A stretch of 64,000 bases of DNA from Climacteris rufus (Eukaryota; Chordata; Aves; Passeriformes; Climacteridae): contig VZRZ01008248.1 in NCBI GenBank assembly GCA_013398175.1, forward strand, positions 102,566-166,565, written 5' to 3'. Positions 21,501-34,970 of this stretch are shown here, piece after piece. A program made the position numbers and the translations under genes. The stretch's first letter is position 1, and the number at the start of each line of letters is the position of its first letter. The notes beneath the pieces were generated by a model. The model was not told where the DNA came from, did no database searches, and saw only the letters and a program-made list of their open reading frames with translations.

Positions 21501-24474
21501 GTGAGGCATCAATCACAGAGAAATAATTTTTATCAGTTCAGTCTCCTGGGACTCACAGTCACAGGAAAATATTCCCTCAGTTGGTGGCCCTGTATGCAAA
21601 CCTGTAATTCACTTGCCTCCTCAGGTACCCTCTGGAAGGGTGAGAGGCGCCAATTTCCAGCAACAACCCCAAACCTCTGGCCTGGGTCCAAAACCACTTT
21701 TAACAGCAGTTCTTGCATAAGGGCAGGTTTTGGCAACATCCTGCTTCCCAGCCAGGTTGGATGTGGCCAAGAATGAGGGTGTGTAATCAATCAAAACCTC
21801 AGGACATGAAACTGTAGGTAGTTTTCTAGCATGTTTTATATATAATATATTTTTATGACCTATATGTTATGTATAACTAACTAAAGCTACCTCTGTGGTG
21901 TAGGTAACAAATTACAGATAATTGCCTAAAGGTTTGCAGCTTTTGGGTGGCCCAGTAGCCAAGACTGAACTTCACTTGTTTGTTCTCCTTCCAGACTTGC
22001 AGCTCCTCAAGGCAGAGCTCTGCTTCATTACACAGCTGTAAATCAGCCTTAGCTAAGTTAAAAAAAAAAACCACCCACCCACAGTTTTCCTTTTCTTCTC
22101 TCCTAATTCACTCCTTCCCCTCAGTATTTGTATAGCCTACCTTTTCCAAAGGACCAGCATCCATGAAGGTCTGACCCCATCACCCTGGACCAGAACTGCT
22201 GCTGTAAGTACAGCCAGGACAGGTGGTTGAACCCCAGAGCAGGCTTTCAAGGCATCCAGCAGCGATGCTTCTGTCTACAGTTATTTAATTTTACTTCTGT
22301 GTCTCAGTATTTTTGTTGGCAAGGAAGGCACGGGGAGGGACTTTTAGTCCGGTGTTGAGTCAATCAAGAAGCACCACAGAAACACCTTTTGGCAGCTGCT
22401 GCTGCTGCAACCCTGTCTTCCATGAGGCAGAGGAAAACTTGCCCCAATCTAATGAAGTCTGACGTGTTTGTCTGGTTTTAGAAAATCCTTCCTTCATTGC
22501 TGTGATTGGTTAATTCTATTAGCAAATAGATCAACTACATCCAGGTCTTTGTGTGTGTGTGTTTGTGTGCGTGTGTTACAGTCTCATGGGCCACACAGCT
22601 ATGCTGTACATGGATTATCCTCAGGAGTTCTCTGTAGTGGCTGTGCCTTACTTAATTCGTGCTCTGCCAGCACAAGAAGCCACAGCTCCTCAGCTGTTGC
22701 TGGTGATCATGGCTAGGGCACTCAAAAGCCTGCTCTTGGAGATAGAATTCACGAAAAACTTGGTCCCTAAACAAGCTCCTCTGAGCAGAGCTCCAGAGCA
22801 AATCAACCTTGATACACAGGTGCTAAAGTCCTGAAAGAGGAGGTTTTAGTGGCAGTGCTGCCCGTCCCCTGCTCAGAGCCGCTCTGACGACTGGCCTTGC
22901 TGTCACAACACTGCCCAGTGCTGGTGGCCTTGTGGCGGCCATCGGCTGCTCCAGGCTGGCAGGGCCTTCCTGGGCACCGGCCCCAGCTCCCTCTCAGGGA
23001 CTCCAGGTAAAGTGGAGTGAATGAGAGGTGAACTTTGGGCTAATCCTTCGGTTGCTGTTTTCCAAGTGGCCAGGCAGATGGACATCTTTCTTGGTTGAAG
23101 TGCCCTTCCTTGGGTAAGTGCCCTCCCGGCCGTGCCCTTCAGACATTGTGTTGCTCTGCCCCTGCCTCCCATTTGCAGCGAAGAACAAGGAGATGCTCAC
23201 CTGGGCTTGAGGGTGTTTGATTACCAATCCCATGGGCTGTGATGCTGAAATGGAAAACCCATCTACTTTATCTCGAGGGTGGAAGGCTGAGCACGGAGAT
23301 GCATCTTTGTGATGCAAATTCCCCCTTTGTTTAGCTTGATTTTTCATTGTCAAACAGATAAAAGCTAAGCAGGGAGCAAGGAGCAAACCTGGCATGTTGT
23401 GACAGGCACTTGCAAACAACACACAAAATGTGCCGATTCCAGCTTCAGCCAGGTGTGTCTGACTGTCACTCAGTGAGTCTTTGGAAGATTTGAGTAGCAG
23501 ATATTTTAATTATAAATGCTCAGTAGTCAATAAGCTTCTCAGTACAGAAGCACTGTCAGAAAAAAAGAAAAAAGGATTTTCTTAAAATTCAGCATGCACA
23601 GCAACATCCCCAAAATTTAAAAATAAGCACATCTTAAAAAAACAAAACATTAAAACACATATATTCAATACAGGAAGAGCAAAATAGACCTCTAAGGAGA
23701 CTGCTGGTAAGCTTCAGCCCAAACTCGGAAAGATCCATAAGTTTTGGAAGTCTGGAAAAACTTGTAATTGTGTAATTACATTGCACTTTCATGCCTCAAA
23801 GTAAAGCACAGCTGTAGCTTTGCAATCCTTGGGCTACCTGAGACCTTCACAGTGGAGAAGAATTGCACCAGCTGAACACCTCTCCCACCACCAGTCTGGA
23901 GTGAGGCATGAGGACAGAGATGCTTTGCCCAGGCATAAATATCTGTCATGTTGACGCCTAATGTTTATATCAGGGAGCTTGGGTTCCCTTTCTCCTTAAT
24001 GGAGAGAAATTGGCACTTTTAGGTGCTGTTGATCTCATCCTAATGCAGTTGTCTAAGATAAATCAGATGACTCACACCGTGGGCATAGCTTTCCCCTCTC
24101 TTGAAAGGGAGTGGGGATGAGCAGCCAACATAACAACTTTTGCACAGGAGTGCCTAAAGCTCAGAGAGAGGAATCCTACCACAGACAGGAGGATGTCAGT
24201 CAGATGTAAAGGCTGCTTTGAGGGCTGTCAGGAAAGCGCCCTCTGACTGATGAGGGGTTAGCTGAGCCCTAAACCCAGGTGAGGGGGCCCATCACCACAA
24301 TGTCACAACCAAGCAGTGGTGCTGGGGTGCAGACTTACAGGGTAGACATTTACACCAGGCACAAGCAGTGGCTGATTTTAAACACAAGTTAAAACAATGC
24401 ATTGGTTTGACTGTTGTGGTAATCCATGGTTTCTCAGAGCCACATGTTGCCTGGTACACCTACACTGAAGAAAT
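15511..24474. other. Intergenic, no gene supported
   Basis: No exon with recognisable protein similarity and no RNA gene seen. The longest open frame (194 codons, minus, 17590-18174) overlaps other frames and has no domain. It holds a short GT microsatellite (22551-22576) and isolated AATAAA-like hexamers of no clear use. Confidence 0.6.
22551..22576 (+). repeat. Short imperfect (GT)n microsatellite
   Basis: About 26 bp of GT repeats with T and C interruptions. Confidence 0.8.
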
Positions 24475-24620
24475 GTCAATTCCCACCTTGAAGATACTCA
24501 GGAGCTGGCTGGACATGGTCCTAGAGAACTGGCTTGAGGTGGCCCTGCTTGCACAGAGGACTGGACTAAATGACCTCCGGAGGTCCCTTCCCACCTCAAA
24601 CCCTCTGTGATTCTATGAAA
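24475..24620 (+). mobile_element. CR1 LINE 3' end fragment (sense)
   Basis: It ends with 'gactggactaaatgacct', 'ggaggtcccttcccacctc' and the tail tgtgattctatgaaat, which together mark a CR1 3' terminus. The copy is about 145 bp and degraded. Confidence 0.8.
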
Positions 24621-27600
24621 TCTAAAAGTAATACAGCAATTAGGAATGCTCTCAATTAAGCTTTTCCTGAAAGACAAGTGAGATTTTCAAGAACACTTCC
24701 ATCACTCAGGAGCACTTTGTGTTTGAAATTTCATGAAAACAATACACTTTTGTGGAAGCCTGCCAAGACCTACAGCTCACTGAGCACTTTCCAGCAGAAA
24801 AGGATCCCCCTCCTCCCACCTGGCTGGACAGGGGGTCATCACCACCACCACTCAGCAGCGAGGCAGCACTAGGGCAGCATCCTCTCCCAGAGCAAAGGCT
24901 CTCCCCATTCCCGGCCTGTCCCTGCTCCCTGCCACATCATGGGGACGTGGCCATGGTGCCAGGCATCCTTCCACAGTCACCCCACGGCAGCCAGCCTCGT
25001 GTCTCACTCCTGCTGTTTGGATTTTCATACACACCACACACACACTGGTGAGATATGGACAGCAAAACATCATCCCATTCCTCCCCTTCCATGGCTCTGC
25101 ACCTGGAGGGCAAGGGGATGCTGGTGTTGTTTAGATACAAAGGTAAAAAGAAAGAAAAGCAGCAGAAGGCAAAATTGTTCTTCCCCGATGGAAAGCTTTT
25201 CTGTTTGTTCAGATCATTACCATATCAGCAAACCCACATAAAAGTACCGTTAATTTTAATACTTTCCCAAGACTAATTAGGTTTAAATTGGGTAGAAAAT
25301 ATTGTGCAAATAACTAGCCATGCATAAAATCCTCGGTGAAGTTTAATCAGGGGGGATAGAAAACAGGAAAAATAGTTTTTATTAGTGCATTTACACCATC
25401 TTAGAATTTCTCTGAATTGTGTTTTACCTTGGCTATAAAAATGAAAACATTTAAATTTCTTTAAAATTACATTTGACTTAATTACAGCCAATCCCTAATA
25501 CCAGCAAACAACCCATTTTGCCTACTTTTCAGCATAAATAGCCACCAGCCTCATCATTTCATAAAGAGTTGTTTTCCTACATGATGTTCTCTATGTGCAG
25601 AATGTTAATAGCTACTATAGCTGAATATGAATAGGCTTTGTAGCTCCACTTGAAATATAGAAAAATGGCCCAGACATTAAAAAAGATAAAAGGGAAAAGG
25701 GCAGTAATGAATTTAGAGGAAAATGAACATTAATGGTACTAGCATTACCTCATGTTCCACATAACAAATTATTGGAAATCTGTCAAGCACACCAAATTAT
25801 CTACTCATCTGCTGTTGTGGGGCCCTTTGGAGCCATCCAAAACCAGCAAAAGCAAGACAATTTAAGCTAATTTTACTATTTATAACAATAGAACAGACCA
25901 TTAAGATAAATTAATGTCATTATCAAGTTTCTATGAAAATGACAAATACCGCTATTTCAAGCAGCTTTAGAAGCTGTTGACTATAATGAAATCTGCTGTA
26001 CAGGTACTAAAAAGAAACACTCCAAGTAATTATTTTCTAGTAGCTTGTTTGTTTCCTTCACATTCATTTACTCTCACCACAATTAGTTCTGTACACAATA
26101 TATGGTAACTAAACAGTCAACACTACGCAGCATTAGGACTAATTGGACAATTATGATGCAGTTTTCAGCCTTTTAGGTCCTAAAGAGAGCCAGCAGTAAA
26201 CATTTTAGAGGCAACAATAGCGGCACCGCATCGATTTGCGGGCTTGGAGTTTGAAGGAATACAAAGCAATGCGAGAAATAAAGCCAGGTAAAATGCTTTA
26301 CACAGAACAGCCCAAATTGAGATGGTTATTAAATGATCTAATTGCTGAGGCTCCGAGCATGAGCTGGACATGGCCAACAGAAGCCAGCCGGGGTTAGGAT
26401 GTGGGAGCAGGCGGGCTCCTGGGTTGGCTGTGGAGCTCGGGGTGAGAGCAATGCCAGGTCAGTGCTGGCAGCCTGGGGCTCAGATTGGAGCAGCCAGCTG
26501 ACCAACAGGCAGAGGTGGAAAAAGCCCAGGTCCCGGGGAGGTCTGTGTGTACTCTTTCAAAACTTCCTCGATGCTGTAACTGCAGGTGTCTCACAGGTGC
26601 CGTCCCATCCCTTCAGACCTCCGGCACCGCTGCGCTGGACACAAATTATGCAACACCAATATATTTTCTTACTGCCAGTCTTGACTTGTTCCCTTGGAGG
26701 ATAAAGTAAACAGAAGTTTATGGTGCCCCCTCCTCTCTACCACTGATGATTTCCTAGACGAGGCTGGGAAGAATACACATGTGCTGCAAACACAGCACAG
26801 ATGCCGCTGGATATGTCAATACATTCCAGCCAAAGCATCCACATTCAGCTGCATTAACCAAGAACAATGGAGGTAGCCATGGAAAGCTAGGTGGAGATGT
26901 CACGCTTTCCCTGCACAGCCTTGAGTCTTTTTCCCCACCTCACTCACTCACACAGAGGGCAAAAAGAGGATGAGGGAGCCCAGCACCCCTCTTTGAACTC
27001 CTTTTCTCTTTCGCCATTTCTGCAGCTGCCAAGATTTCATCTGCTCCGTGTGTGCCATTTCATGCCAGCGACATAATGAAATAATTTGCATATTTGCACA
27101 TAATTTCCAGGGAACCATCTCCAACTTTGAAGCCCCTGTATAGCTGGGTTGTGGGGCCAGCGTGAGATGCAGGGATTGCTGCCTAGTGTGATGCCTGGGG
27201 AACAGCAAAGCAAAGCTCTGCCTGCATCCCTGCTTGGGGACATGCAAACTGGGCTAGGAGCATCCTTCTAGCTTCAAACACAGCAAGGGGCTGAACTGGG
27301 ATCTCCCCAAATTGCTGGGAAAGCCACAATCCTCATGCTCCGTTCCCTGCTGCAAGGATGATGTTCCACAGGGCAGACCACGTGTGGGGACAAGCTCTGC
27401 CAGTGAACTCCCAGAGGCTGAGGACAGGGTTCCCTGCTCCCAGGGCCACAAGGTCGTCTCCAGACCAGGAACAGCTGAGGAAGGTACCCAAACCTGCTGC
27501 TGACAAGAAGATCCTTCCTTTCTCCTCTTCTCCCTGGCCATTCCCTGTGCTGCATCTGGCAACACCACCATGACACAGTGATATCTTAGTTTGGATGTTT

Positions 27601-30600
27601 ATCAGTTCTGTGCTAATGATAATGAAAGGCAATTAGTCCATAAAAGCATTATCACAACATTCATTGTTATTTATTACATTTTATTAGTACTATCCGTCAG
27701 AGATTTTATGAAGCAGAGGTTTTCTTTTTCCTTAATTAGACATTTATGAGAGAATATTAAATCTGACAATCCATTTAGGAATTTATTACAGAATAGAGAG
27801 AATACAGCTTTGGTTTATATGACCAGTTTTGCTCTGAATTTGACAGAAGCTGCATCTATCTGCATCAGTGCAAATTTGACTCGATGTCCCTGTGGTGGAC
27901 TATGTATCCATCAATTTAGGGAAGGCTTAACCATCCACCCTGCTTGCAGCTGCTTCCAAAGCCTGGAGATGCTCAGGCTGTGAGGGCATGCAAGAGCAAA
28001 GGTCCTGTGAGCTCCTGCAACAGGATGGTTTTTAATGGTTTTTTTTTTACAGTAACTGCCTGAGTGTTTAAAAAAAAAAGTGCTTAAAACCTGTTTAAAA
28101 CTTGCCCAGGAGCAGCTGGAGCCTGGCAGCCAGCACACAGCAGGGGCTCAGTGAGCTCAGTCACTCGGATGCCTGAGCCCTTGGGACTTTCGCTTTGGTT
28201 TCTGTCTTGTTGCAGTCTCTGACCCTTGTGCTCTGTCCTGCACAAGGACAAAGTTTTTTCATTACGTGGACAGATGCTTGCATTGCTTCACCTCAAAAAG
28301 GTGCTGAAAGGAATCAAAATTCGACTCCTGCTGCCAGCAGCCCCGGGGCACTCAGTGGCCCTGTGCAGGACTGGGTGGCTTCGGTGGGAGGCTGCAGGAA
28401 CTGGCAATCTCCCTGGTGACCAGGAGAGCAGCACCTTTCCAGGTCTAAGGCACAGGACAGCCATGCACCTTAAGCTGGATTTCGCAGTCTGCCAAGCCCT
28501 ACAAAGAAAACATATTTCAAGCCTGGAACTAGATGCAGAGCAGTAAGGAAGGGAGCAGGACAGCAGGAATATGTCCAAGGAGGGACGAGGAATTCATGGG
28601 AAAAGCAGGAAAATATGTCCCTCACGTGCCTAAAGGGCTCTTGTGGTCCCTGCATACCCAAACGGGGCTGAAAGGGGTGTTTTAACTATGCACATTGATC
28701 ACTTTAACACTGTATCCACTTCTGGCCTCTGCAGTTCTGGAAGCTGTTCAATATTTAAGAAGTTACAGGAAAAAACAGCACAAAACATTCCAAGACATGG
28801 AGAAAACACTGCTGTGAAAAACCTGAAGAGTTTATAAAGGATGGTGAGAGCTGACCTTGCTAGAGTTTGTATGAACTTTTGATTGGAGAGAAAATAGGGT
28901 TTGCACGGGAACTGTGTGATATAGAGGAGAAAGTCACGGCAAAAAGTGAGGAATGAAGCTTCAGCCACACAAATCCAGCTTGGAAGTGGAGCACAAATCT
29001 CCACCAGCCAGGGTACTTAACCATTAACTCTCAGTGCCAAAGGCAAGAGCTCCTGCCAGCTCAAGGCTGGATGCCTGTATTCCCACACAAGTAATTGGGC
29101 TCCAGACAGAGGTAAGCAAATGGAATGTAATAGCCTGTGATAGACAGGCAGTCTGCCCAAGCCACTTGAGGTTCCGTTCTGCCCTTAAACACTGTGAGTT
29201 TATGAGAGGGATCTGCGGGCTGAGGAGCTGGGTCAGCAAGGGGCTCACCTGGGCTCTCACTGAAAATGCACAGCAGAAAGGACTGTGATGGAAATACCAC
29301 CACGGTAGCACGTTTGCTGATTTTTCCAGAATTTTAGCTGTGTAAATAAAACACACCCTGGGAAGTTTCTGAGAAAGCCGGATCTTTTGTGTGGTCCTCT
29401 GCAAGCACAGGATTGCGGTGGAGGCAGGAAGGGAGAGATTTACCACGGGAGCCAGTTACACCCTGAAATACCAACTCTTCCTGTTGCACTGCACACAGAT
29501 GAAAGCTCACAGATGCCCACACTCATCTTTGCCTCTGGCAAGGATGGCTGGGGGTCAGCTCCAGCCCTGGCAGCCGCGGATGCTGTGCCTGCCGCCGGTG
29601 CAGCGCGGCCAGAACAGCGTCAGATGCCCGACAGGGGAGCGGCCCCGCGTCTCGCACCTCCCGGCTCCGCTCCCTCCTCATGCAGGCTGCCCAGCCTTCT
29701 CTTCATGCAACAGAAATGCAAATTCACACTTGTTCTGCGAGAACAGACCCAAGTAGGGAAGCGAATATTCTTTTCTGACCGTTCATCCTGCCTCTTGCCA
29801 AAACTGCTTTTGTCTGTGGATGTGTGTTCAGGAAAGGGACACGTGTGATGGAAAAAGCTGCAGGCACAGGTGAGAATACAGAGAAAGACAGAACAGAGCT
29901 GTTCCCATTTCTTCATGCTGTAGCAGGAGACACAGGGCAGCAGCATCACCGTGGCTGGCTCTTCCCTCCTGCCCCTGCCTTTGCTTGTGCAATACCCAAA
30001 AAGTCCCACCTTCACCTGGCAAGTCCCTCTGCCATGACATACAGCACAGAAAACTATCAGCAGATTTCCTGTCCATCAAGCTGATGCTTTGCAACAGATC
30101 CAGGCTGAATTGCCCAGAAAACCCTGTGATCACTGGTTTTTGTTGTTCTGGATTTTTACGAATTTGCATTTAAGTTTTCCCTCTACACCCCTGAAGCACA
30201 ACCTGGGTAGTGATGAAGAAATTTCCTCCTCCCACTACCACAAGTATTTCTTCTTTCCCCCTGCTTACAGCAAGAGTGTGAAGCCCTGATGCGGGCATGC
30301 TAAGAACAAGGCAATGAGATGGTGGTCAAAATCTGCAGGCAGCCTGGCACAAGCCACTCCAAGGCGTGGGCTAGCACGGTAATTTAAGCAGCAGGAAAAT
30401 AAAATCCAAAGCCATCAATAAGCAGCTTACTGAAAATGGAAGTTTGTGAGCACAGAAGCAATACATTAGTGCACTAGCAAACCAAAAAGAATCAAACTGA
30501 TCCTATTACATAGATACTGTCAGGTGATTTTCGTCAGAGCTCTCCATTTTAAGAAACAGATGGATTTTCAAGGACTTTTCCACTCAAAGAGCACAGGCAG

Positions 30601-33116
30601 CAGGAACCTGGTGCAGAGCTGACAACCAGCTCACTGTAGTGCTCAGCGACCTGCAGACATGATGTTAATCGCTGCTTTTTACATCTTTCTCCAGGCTGGA
30701 TGCAGAGATTCAGCCTCTTTTGCAGGAAAATGATCCACAGCAGAGGGTGTGCCAGGCTGTACTAAAGAAAACCCTGTAGTCTCTTTAACTGTCTTTAAGC
30801 ACCTCTCCTTCCCCCAGGAGAAGTTCACCACCATTTCATTCTGAAGGTGGACAAAAGTGTGTTTCTTTCCATAGAACCAACTAAAAATTACAACTAGTGA
30901 ACACAGTCGCCCCCCAGATGAATGGATTATCTGCCAGTAATTACTCTCCCCGCACTGACGGGGCTTTTTAATCCCAGCAAAGCTTCCTGCTCTCTCCAGA
31001 GAAGTCTCCTGAGGAGGCTGCAGAGGTGGGTCCAGAGGCTGCAGCCCACATTTGCAGCCCCTGTGAGCAGGTGACTTGGAGAGGTTCTGCCATGGAGTGT
31101 CTTTCCTGCCCGATGGCTGACAGTGGGTCCCCTTTTCCTCTACACCCTGTGCACACAGGCACTGATGGGCTGTCCAAGGCTCACTCTGCTGCCCTGTTAC
31201 CATGAGGAGCTGCTGTGCCTTTGGTGGCCAAGCCATGCCCAGGATGTCCCAGCACTCCACCCACAGTAGAAGCCACTGGGTCTCTGCTGCCCTCAGGGCT
31301 GGGAATGCTCTCAGAAGCATCCACCTGAGCATTCTTGGCCTGAGAGGGATTTGGAGGACAACACACTCAAGCTCTGTGATTTATTGCCAGCTTGGAACAA
31401 ACTACTTTATACTGTAAAATTATTTGGTTCAAGAGAGTCTCTGAGCCCTGCTGGATGATGTGGGGATTATATGACTTGCTTCAGCAAGGTAAGAAAAGGA
31501 ACTGGTGCGAAAGTTGTCTGGAGATGCGGATTTCTGATTTACCTGCATGTGGGGGGATGAGCAGCCTGCCATGCCAGAGGGGACCCTGAGCTGCCTGCTT
31601 CAGGGCATTTGCCCAAGCTCATGGGGAGGGCTGGAGCCACAGCAAGGAGAGGAAAGGCACACACACAGAAAGCTGATGTGGAAACCTGCTAAGCAATTTG
31701 GTCTTGTGTCTTGTGTCCTGGAAGTGGCTTTCAGCTGGAGACCGGAGGAAAAGGCCTTAGCATGAACACATCAGTGTGCCACTGTGGTATGTGAACTCAG
31801 CACTTTATTACACAGCAGCCATGGAGTCCATATGAGGGACACAACCACATGTGCATGAAGACTCTCAGGTGTCAGGAACAGCTGCTGAAGCTCTGCCTGT
31901 GTGTTTGGGCTCCAGAGCAGTGATGAAGACACACTGATACCCTGGCAGTATCACCAGTCCAAACATTCCTGATAGCAGCGCTGCGTGCGGGTCCTGGTGT
32001 CTGCATGTGAGATGTGGCAGGAGCTTGGGAACAGGCAAAGCACAGAACCTGATTCCTGGGCTGTACAAATGTACAGCTGTTCAAATGTGTTTGTATTTTG
32101 TACATTTCTACATTGCCACTAACAAGACAGTCAATCCATATTTCCTCCCAAATCCATCTTCAGCATTTGCTTCTGCTTCTAATCTGCCCACCAATTGTGC
32201 CAGCACAGTCATTTGTGCAACACAGGGTGGCCAGGATCACTGCACTTACTTGGATGACAAGTAACTCACCTTTGTGCAAAGTCATTTTTCAGCTGCTTGG
32301 CTCAGCAGTCATGAAACTGCTTGTGCCAGTACAGCACAGGTGGTGGCATGGTGGGTGGGAATGAAAGGGCAGGGAAAGGAGAGGAGAGCAGTGGCTGATG
32401 GAGAACTGTCTCCACATGAGGCTGTGGTGAGCAGCAATGCATCTCTGCCCCCTCACTCCTGCAGCACATCCCTTTGCCCACTTGGCACCCTGTTACACTG
32501 TGGCTCTGGAGCAACCATTTTGCAGCCACATTGTGAATCGAGTTGGTGCTTTTGGCCTCGCCTCTAAAAAAAAAAAAAAAAAAACCTTGCAAAATATTTT
32601 TTTTTAAACCAGATCCATTTTTCAGTCACGATTCCCAGCACAGATGTAAGTTCCCACACAATCCAATGGGTGGTGTGACATAGCACGGGCTGGAGCAAGA
32701 GAAATGCAATTTACAGCAGCTGCCAAGCCTGTTTCATAGAGTAACACCACCGAGCACTCTAAGTCAGGACCAAAGTGGGATGTGTGGGTCCATAAAAGAC
32801 TTCACAACAACAATCACAACATTTTTCAACACCCCCCCACACCCCATTTAGCTTGGTGAGTACAATCTGCTGAATGGCTAGTGATGTAAGGCTTCTTAAA
32901 GGAGTTTGTGTTTCTTTTAAGATTAGTGTGATAAAAACAAAGGAAGCAGGAGATGTACATTGTCACACTTCGTGACGGGGACTGAAGAGATAAACATGGA
33001 ATAGAAATTGTTTTGTGATATTCTGATCAATGAACTATATCACAAAACCCAAGCCCTATAAATAATACAGCTTAATATATAAATTATTATAATAAATAAG
33101 GCTTAATAAATAAATC
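24621..33116. other. Intergenic, AT-rich, possible non-coding conserved sequence
   Basis: No gene supported. 25270-26340 is unusually AT-rich with many TAAT-type homeodomain cores and few repeats. A possible ancient LINE lies at 28695-28860, and there is an A-run of about 20 at 32565-32584. A 217-codon minus-strand open frame (30679-31332) matches nothing I know. Confidence 0.5.
28695..28860 (+). mobile_element. Possible ancient LINE (CR1/L3-like) remnant
   Basis: The text 'atccacttctggcctctgc' and 'caatatttaagaagttacagg' followed by an A-rich 'aaaaaacagcacaaaac' block resembles the region just 5' of the CR1/L3 3' UTR. Divergence is high and I cannot verify it by eye. Confidence 0.3.
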
Positions 33117-33415
33117 TTGCCAGCTCCAAGATGGACCTGCTGCTGACCAGGGCTTCAGTAGCCCTTCAGACATGGTAGTAATGCCTCTGTGATAACATGT
33201 TTGAGAAGGAAGACAAGTTATTCTGCAGAAGCAATTGCAGCCAGAGAAGAGAGGAGTGAGAATATGTGAGAGAAGCAGCTCTGCTGACACCACAGTCAGT
33301 GAAGAAAGAGCTGGAGGAGGTGCTCCAGGTGCCAGAGCTGAGATTCCCCTGCAGCCCGTGGTGCAAACCATGGAGAAGCAGCTGTGCCCTTGCAGTCCAT
33401 GGAGAATCAGAGAAG
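33117..33415 (+). mobile_element. ERVL-like LTR fragment, same family as the LTR at 36167-37250
   Basis: About 300 bp match the reverse complement of roughly 36860-37160. Shared landmarks are 'agaggagtgagaatatgtga', 'ctgctgacaccac' and 'attcccctgcagcccgtgg'. Translating both in the same frame gives RGVRIC...SSADT twice. This copy is truncated on both sides, has no visible TG...CA ends or target duplication, and lies in the opposite orientation to the full LTR. Confidence 0.7.
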
Positions 33416-34317
33416 ACCTGATGCTCTTTCCTCAGTGGGCCTATCTGCTCACACTGCTGTGCCCTTATAAATCTCTTTCTCCATCACCAGGTGTACCAGG
33501 GTGATGAACTGCACCTCAGAGCCCCAGTCCCACCTGGGGAGCTCACTGCACATCTCACTCTCCCGACAGAGCATTTTGCACATCACCTTTGCCACTGGCC
33601 TGAAGGTCACAAGCAAGTCATGACTAAATCATGACATGGCAGCCTGAATTAAACAGCAATTCACTTTTTTACAGCCAATTAATAGCAAACTAATTCTAAT
33701 TGCAATAATTTGTGGTAATAAATGACAATTAATATTAGATTTGACTGGGAGAAAGATAATTTTCCATCTAAAATGAGGGACATGAAATGAATTATTATGC
33801 AGGTGCTGCTCAAAGATATGATTTGGGTTGCACATGAGGACCATCACAGAAGGTTAGGCCAGTGCTGAATTTGGCCAGGACAGTCACAGGAGAACTGGAT
33901 AAATGGAACATTCAGAGTTGTAATTGTTATGGATGGAGGCTATGCACTTTGCACAGACTGAGGAAAAGTATGATTGAAAACAGGGGTCGCAGGGCTTCCT
34001 CCAGCCAGAGTCTGGATCTCTGCATGGACTGAGATTGTCTGGCTGCCTGGGAGAACCTCCTGTCTCCATGGAGAGTCTTTTCATCCAGGGTTGCCTTAGA
34101 TACTTCATTTCCCACTTGTTTTCATCTTACCTCTAGGTACAACAAGGCCAGTAGGAGTTTTATTTCACCCACCTGCATACGTACTTTTCCCTCTATGCAC
34201 AAGGAACTTGGTGCTGTTCATTTTTTTTCTTCTTTTCTCAAAAAAGCTCCCACTCAGGTGCCTCATGAAGAATCTTACAGAAGTGGAGCTGTCATAAAAG
34301 ATCCTCCTAGGAGGATT

Positions 34318-34970
34318 AATGACTAATCTAGAGGAGTTAAAAGATGTGGGACAGAAGGTGAAAAAGATGAGACAGTTTTTCACAATGAAGGAGATAACCA
34401 CTGGGGAGCTGCGCTGGCCAAGATTTTCATAAGTGATTTGGACAAGGGGTGAATAGTAAGGTGACAAAGTTTGCTGATGTTGCAAAATTGTCTGGGAGTA
34501 CCAATGACAACGGGGTGTGAAGAGCTGCAGATGGATTTTATGCTGTGCAGTGACTTTGAGGATAAAACAGAAGATGAAATCCAACACTGAAAAATGCTAA
34601 GTAATGTGCATGAGGGAAAACAATCCTAACTATGGATGCTCAGTGATGGGTTCTAAATTAGGTATTATCACCAGGGAAGAGATCTTCGAGCAGCTCTCTG
34701 AAATAACAGCTCATTACTCAGTGGTGGTCAAGAAGGTAAATACGATGTCAGGAGTTATTAGGAAACAAACAGAGAGCAAAACACCATTATGCTGTAGTAT
34801 GGATGTACTCAGACCCTGGGTACTGCATCTGTTCTGGTCTCACTACCTTAAAAGCATGTGCTAGAACTGACAAACAATGAGATAAGGATATTAAAGGTAT
34901 GGAATTACTTTTACGGGAAGTGATTACAAATATGAGGGCACTGAAATTTACTAAAATAATGAAGACATAT
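34318..34970 (+). mobile_element. Ancient CR1/L3-like LINE fragment
   Basis: This stretch keeps the characteristic order of sauropsid CR1/L3 3' sequences: 'aagtgatttggacaagggg', 'tgacaaagtttgctgatg', 'gcagatggattttatgc', 'atgcatgaggg'-type text, 'aataacagctcattactcagtggtggtcaagaaggtaaat', then a 'gtactgcatctgttctggtctc' block. Substitutions and indels throughout give no open frame. It is older than the other CR1 copies here. Confidence 0.65.

Noticed and set aside
30679..31332. 217-codon open frame, minus strand, intergenic
   Set aside because: The longest non-gene frame, but its composition looks like translated non-coding DNA. No domain, and no CpG promoter nearby.
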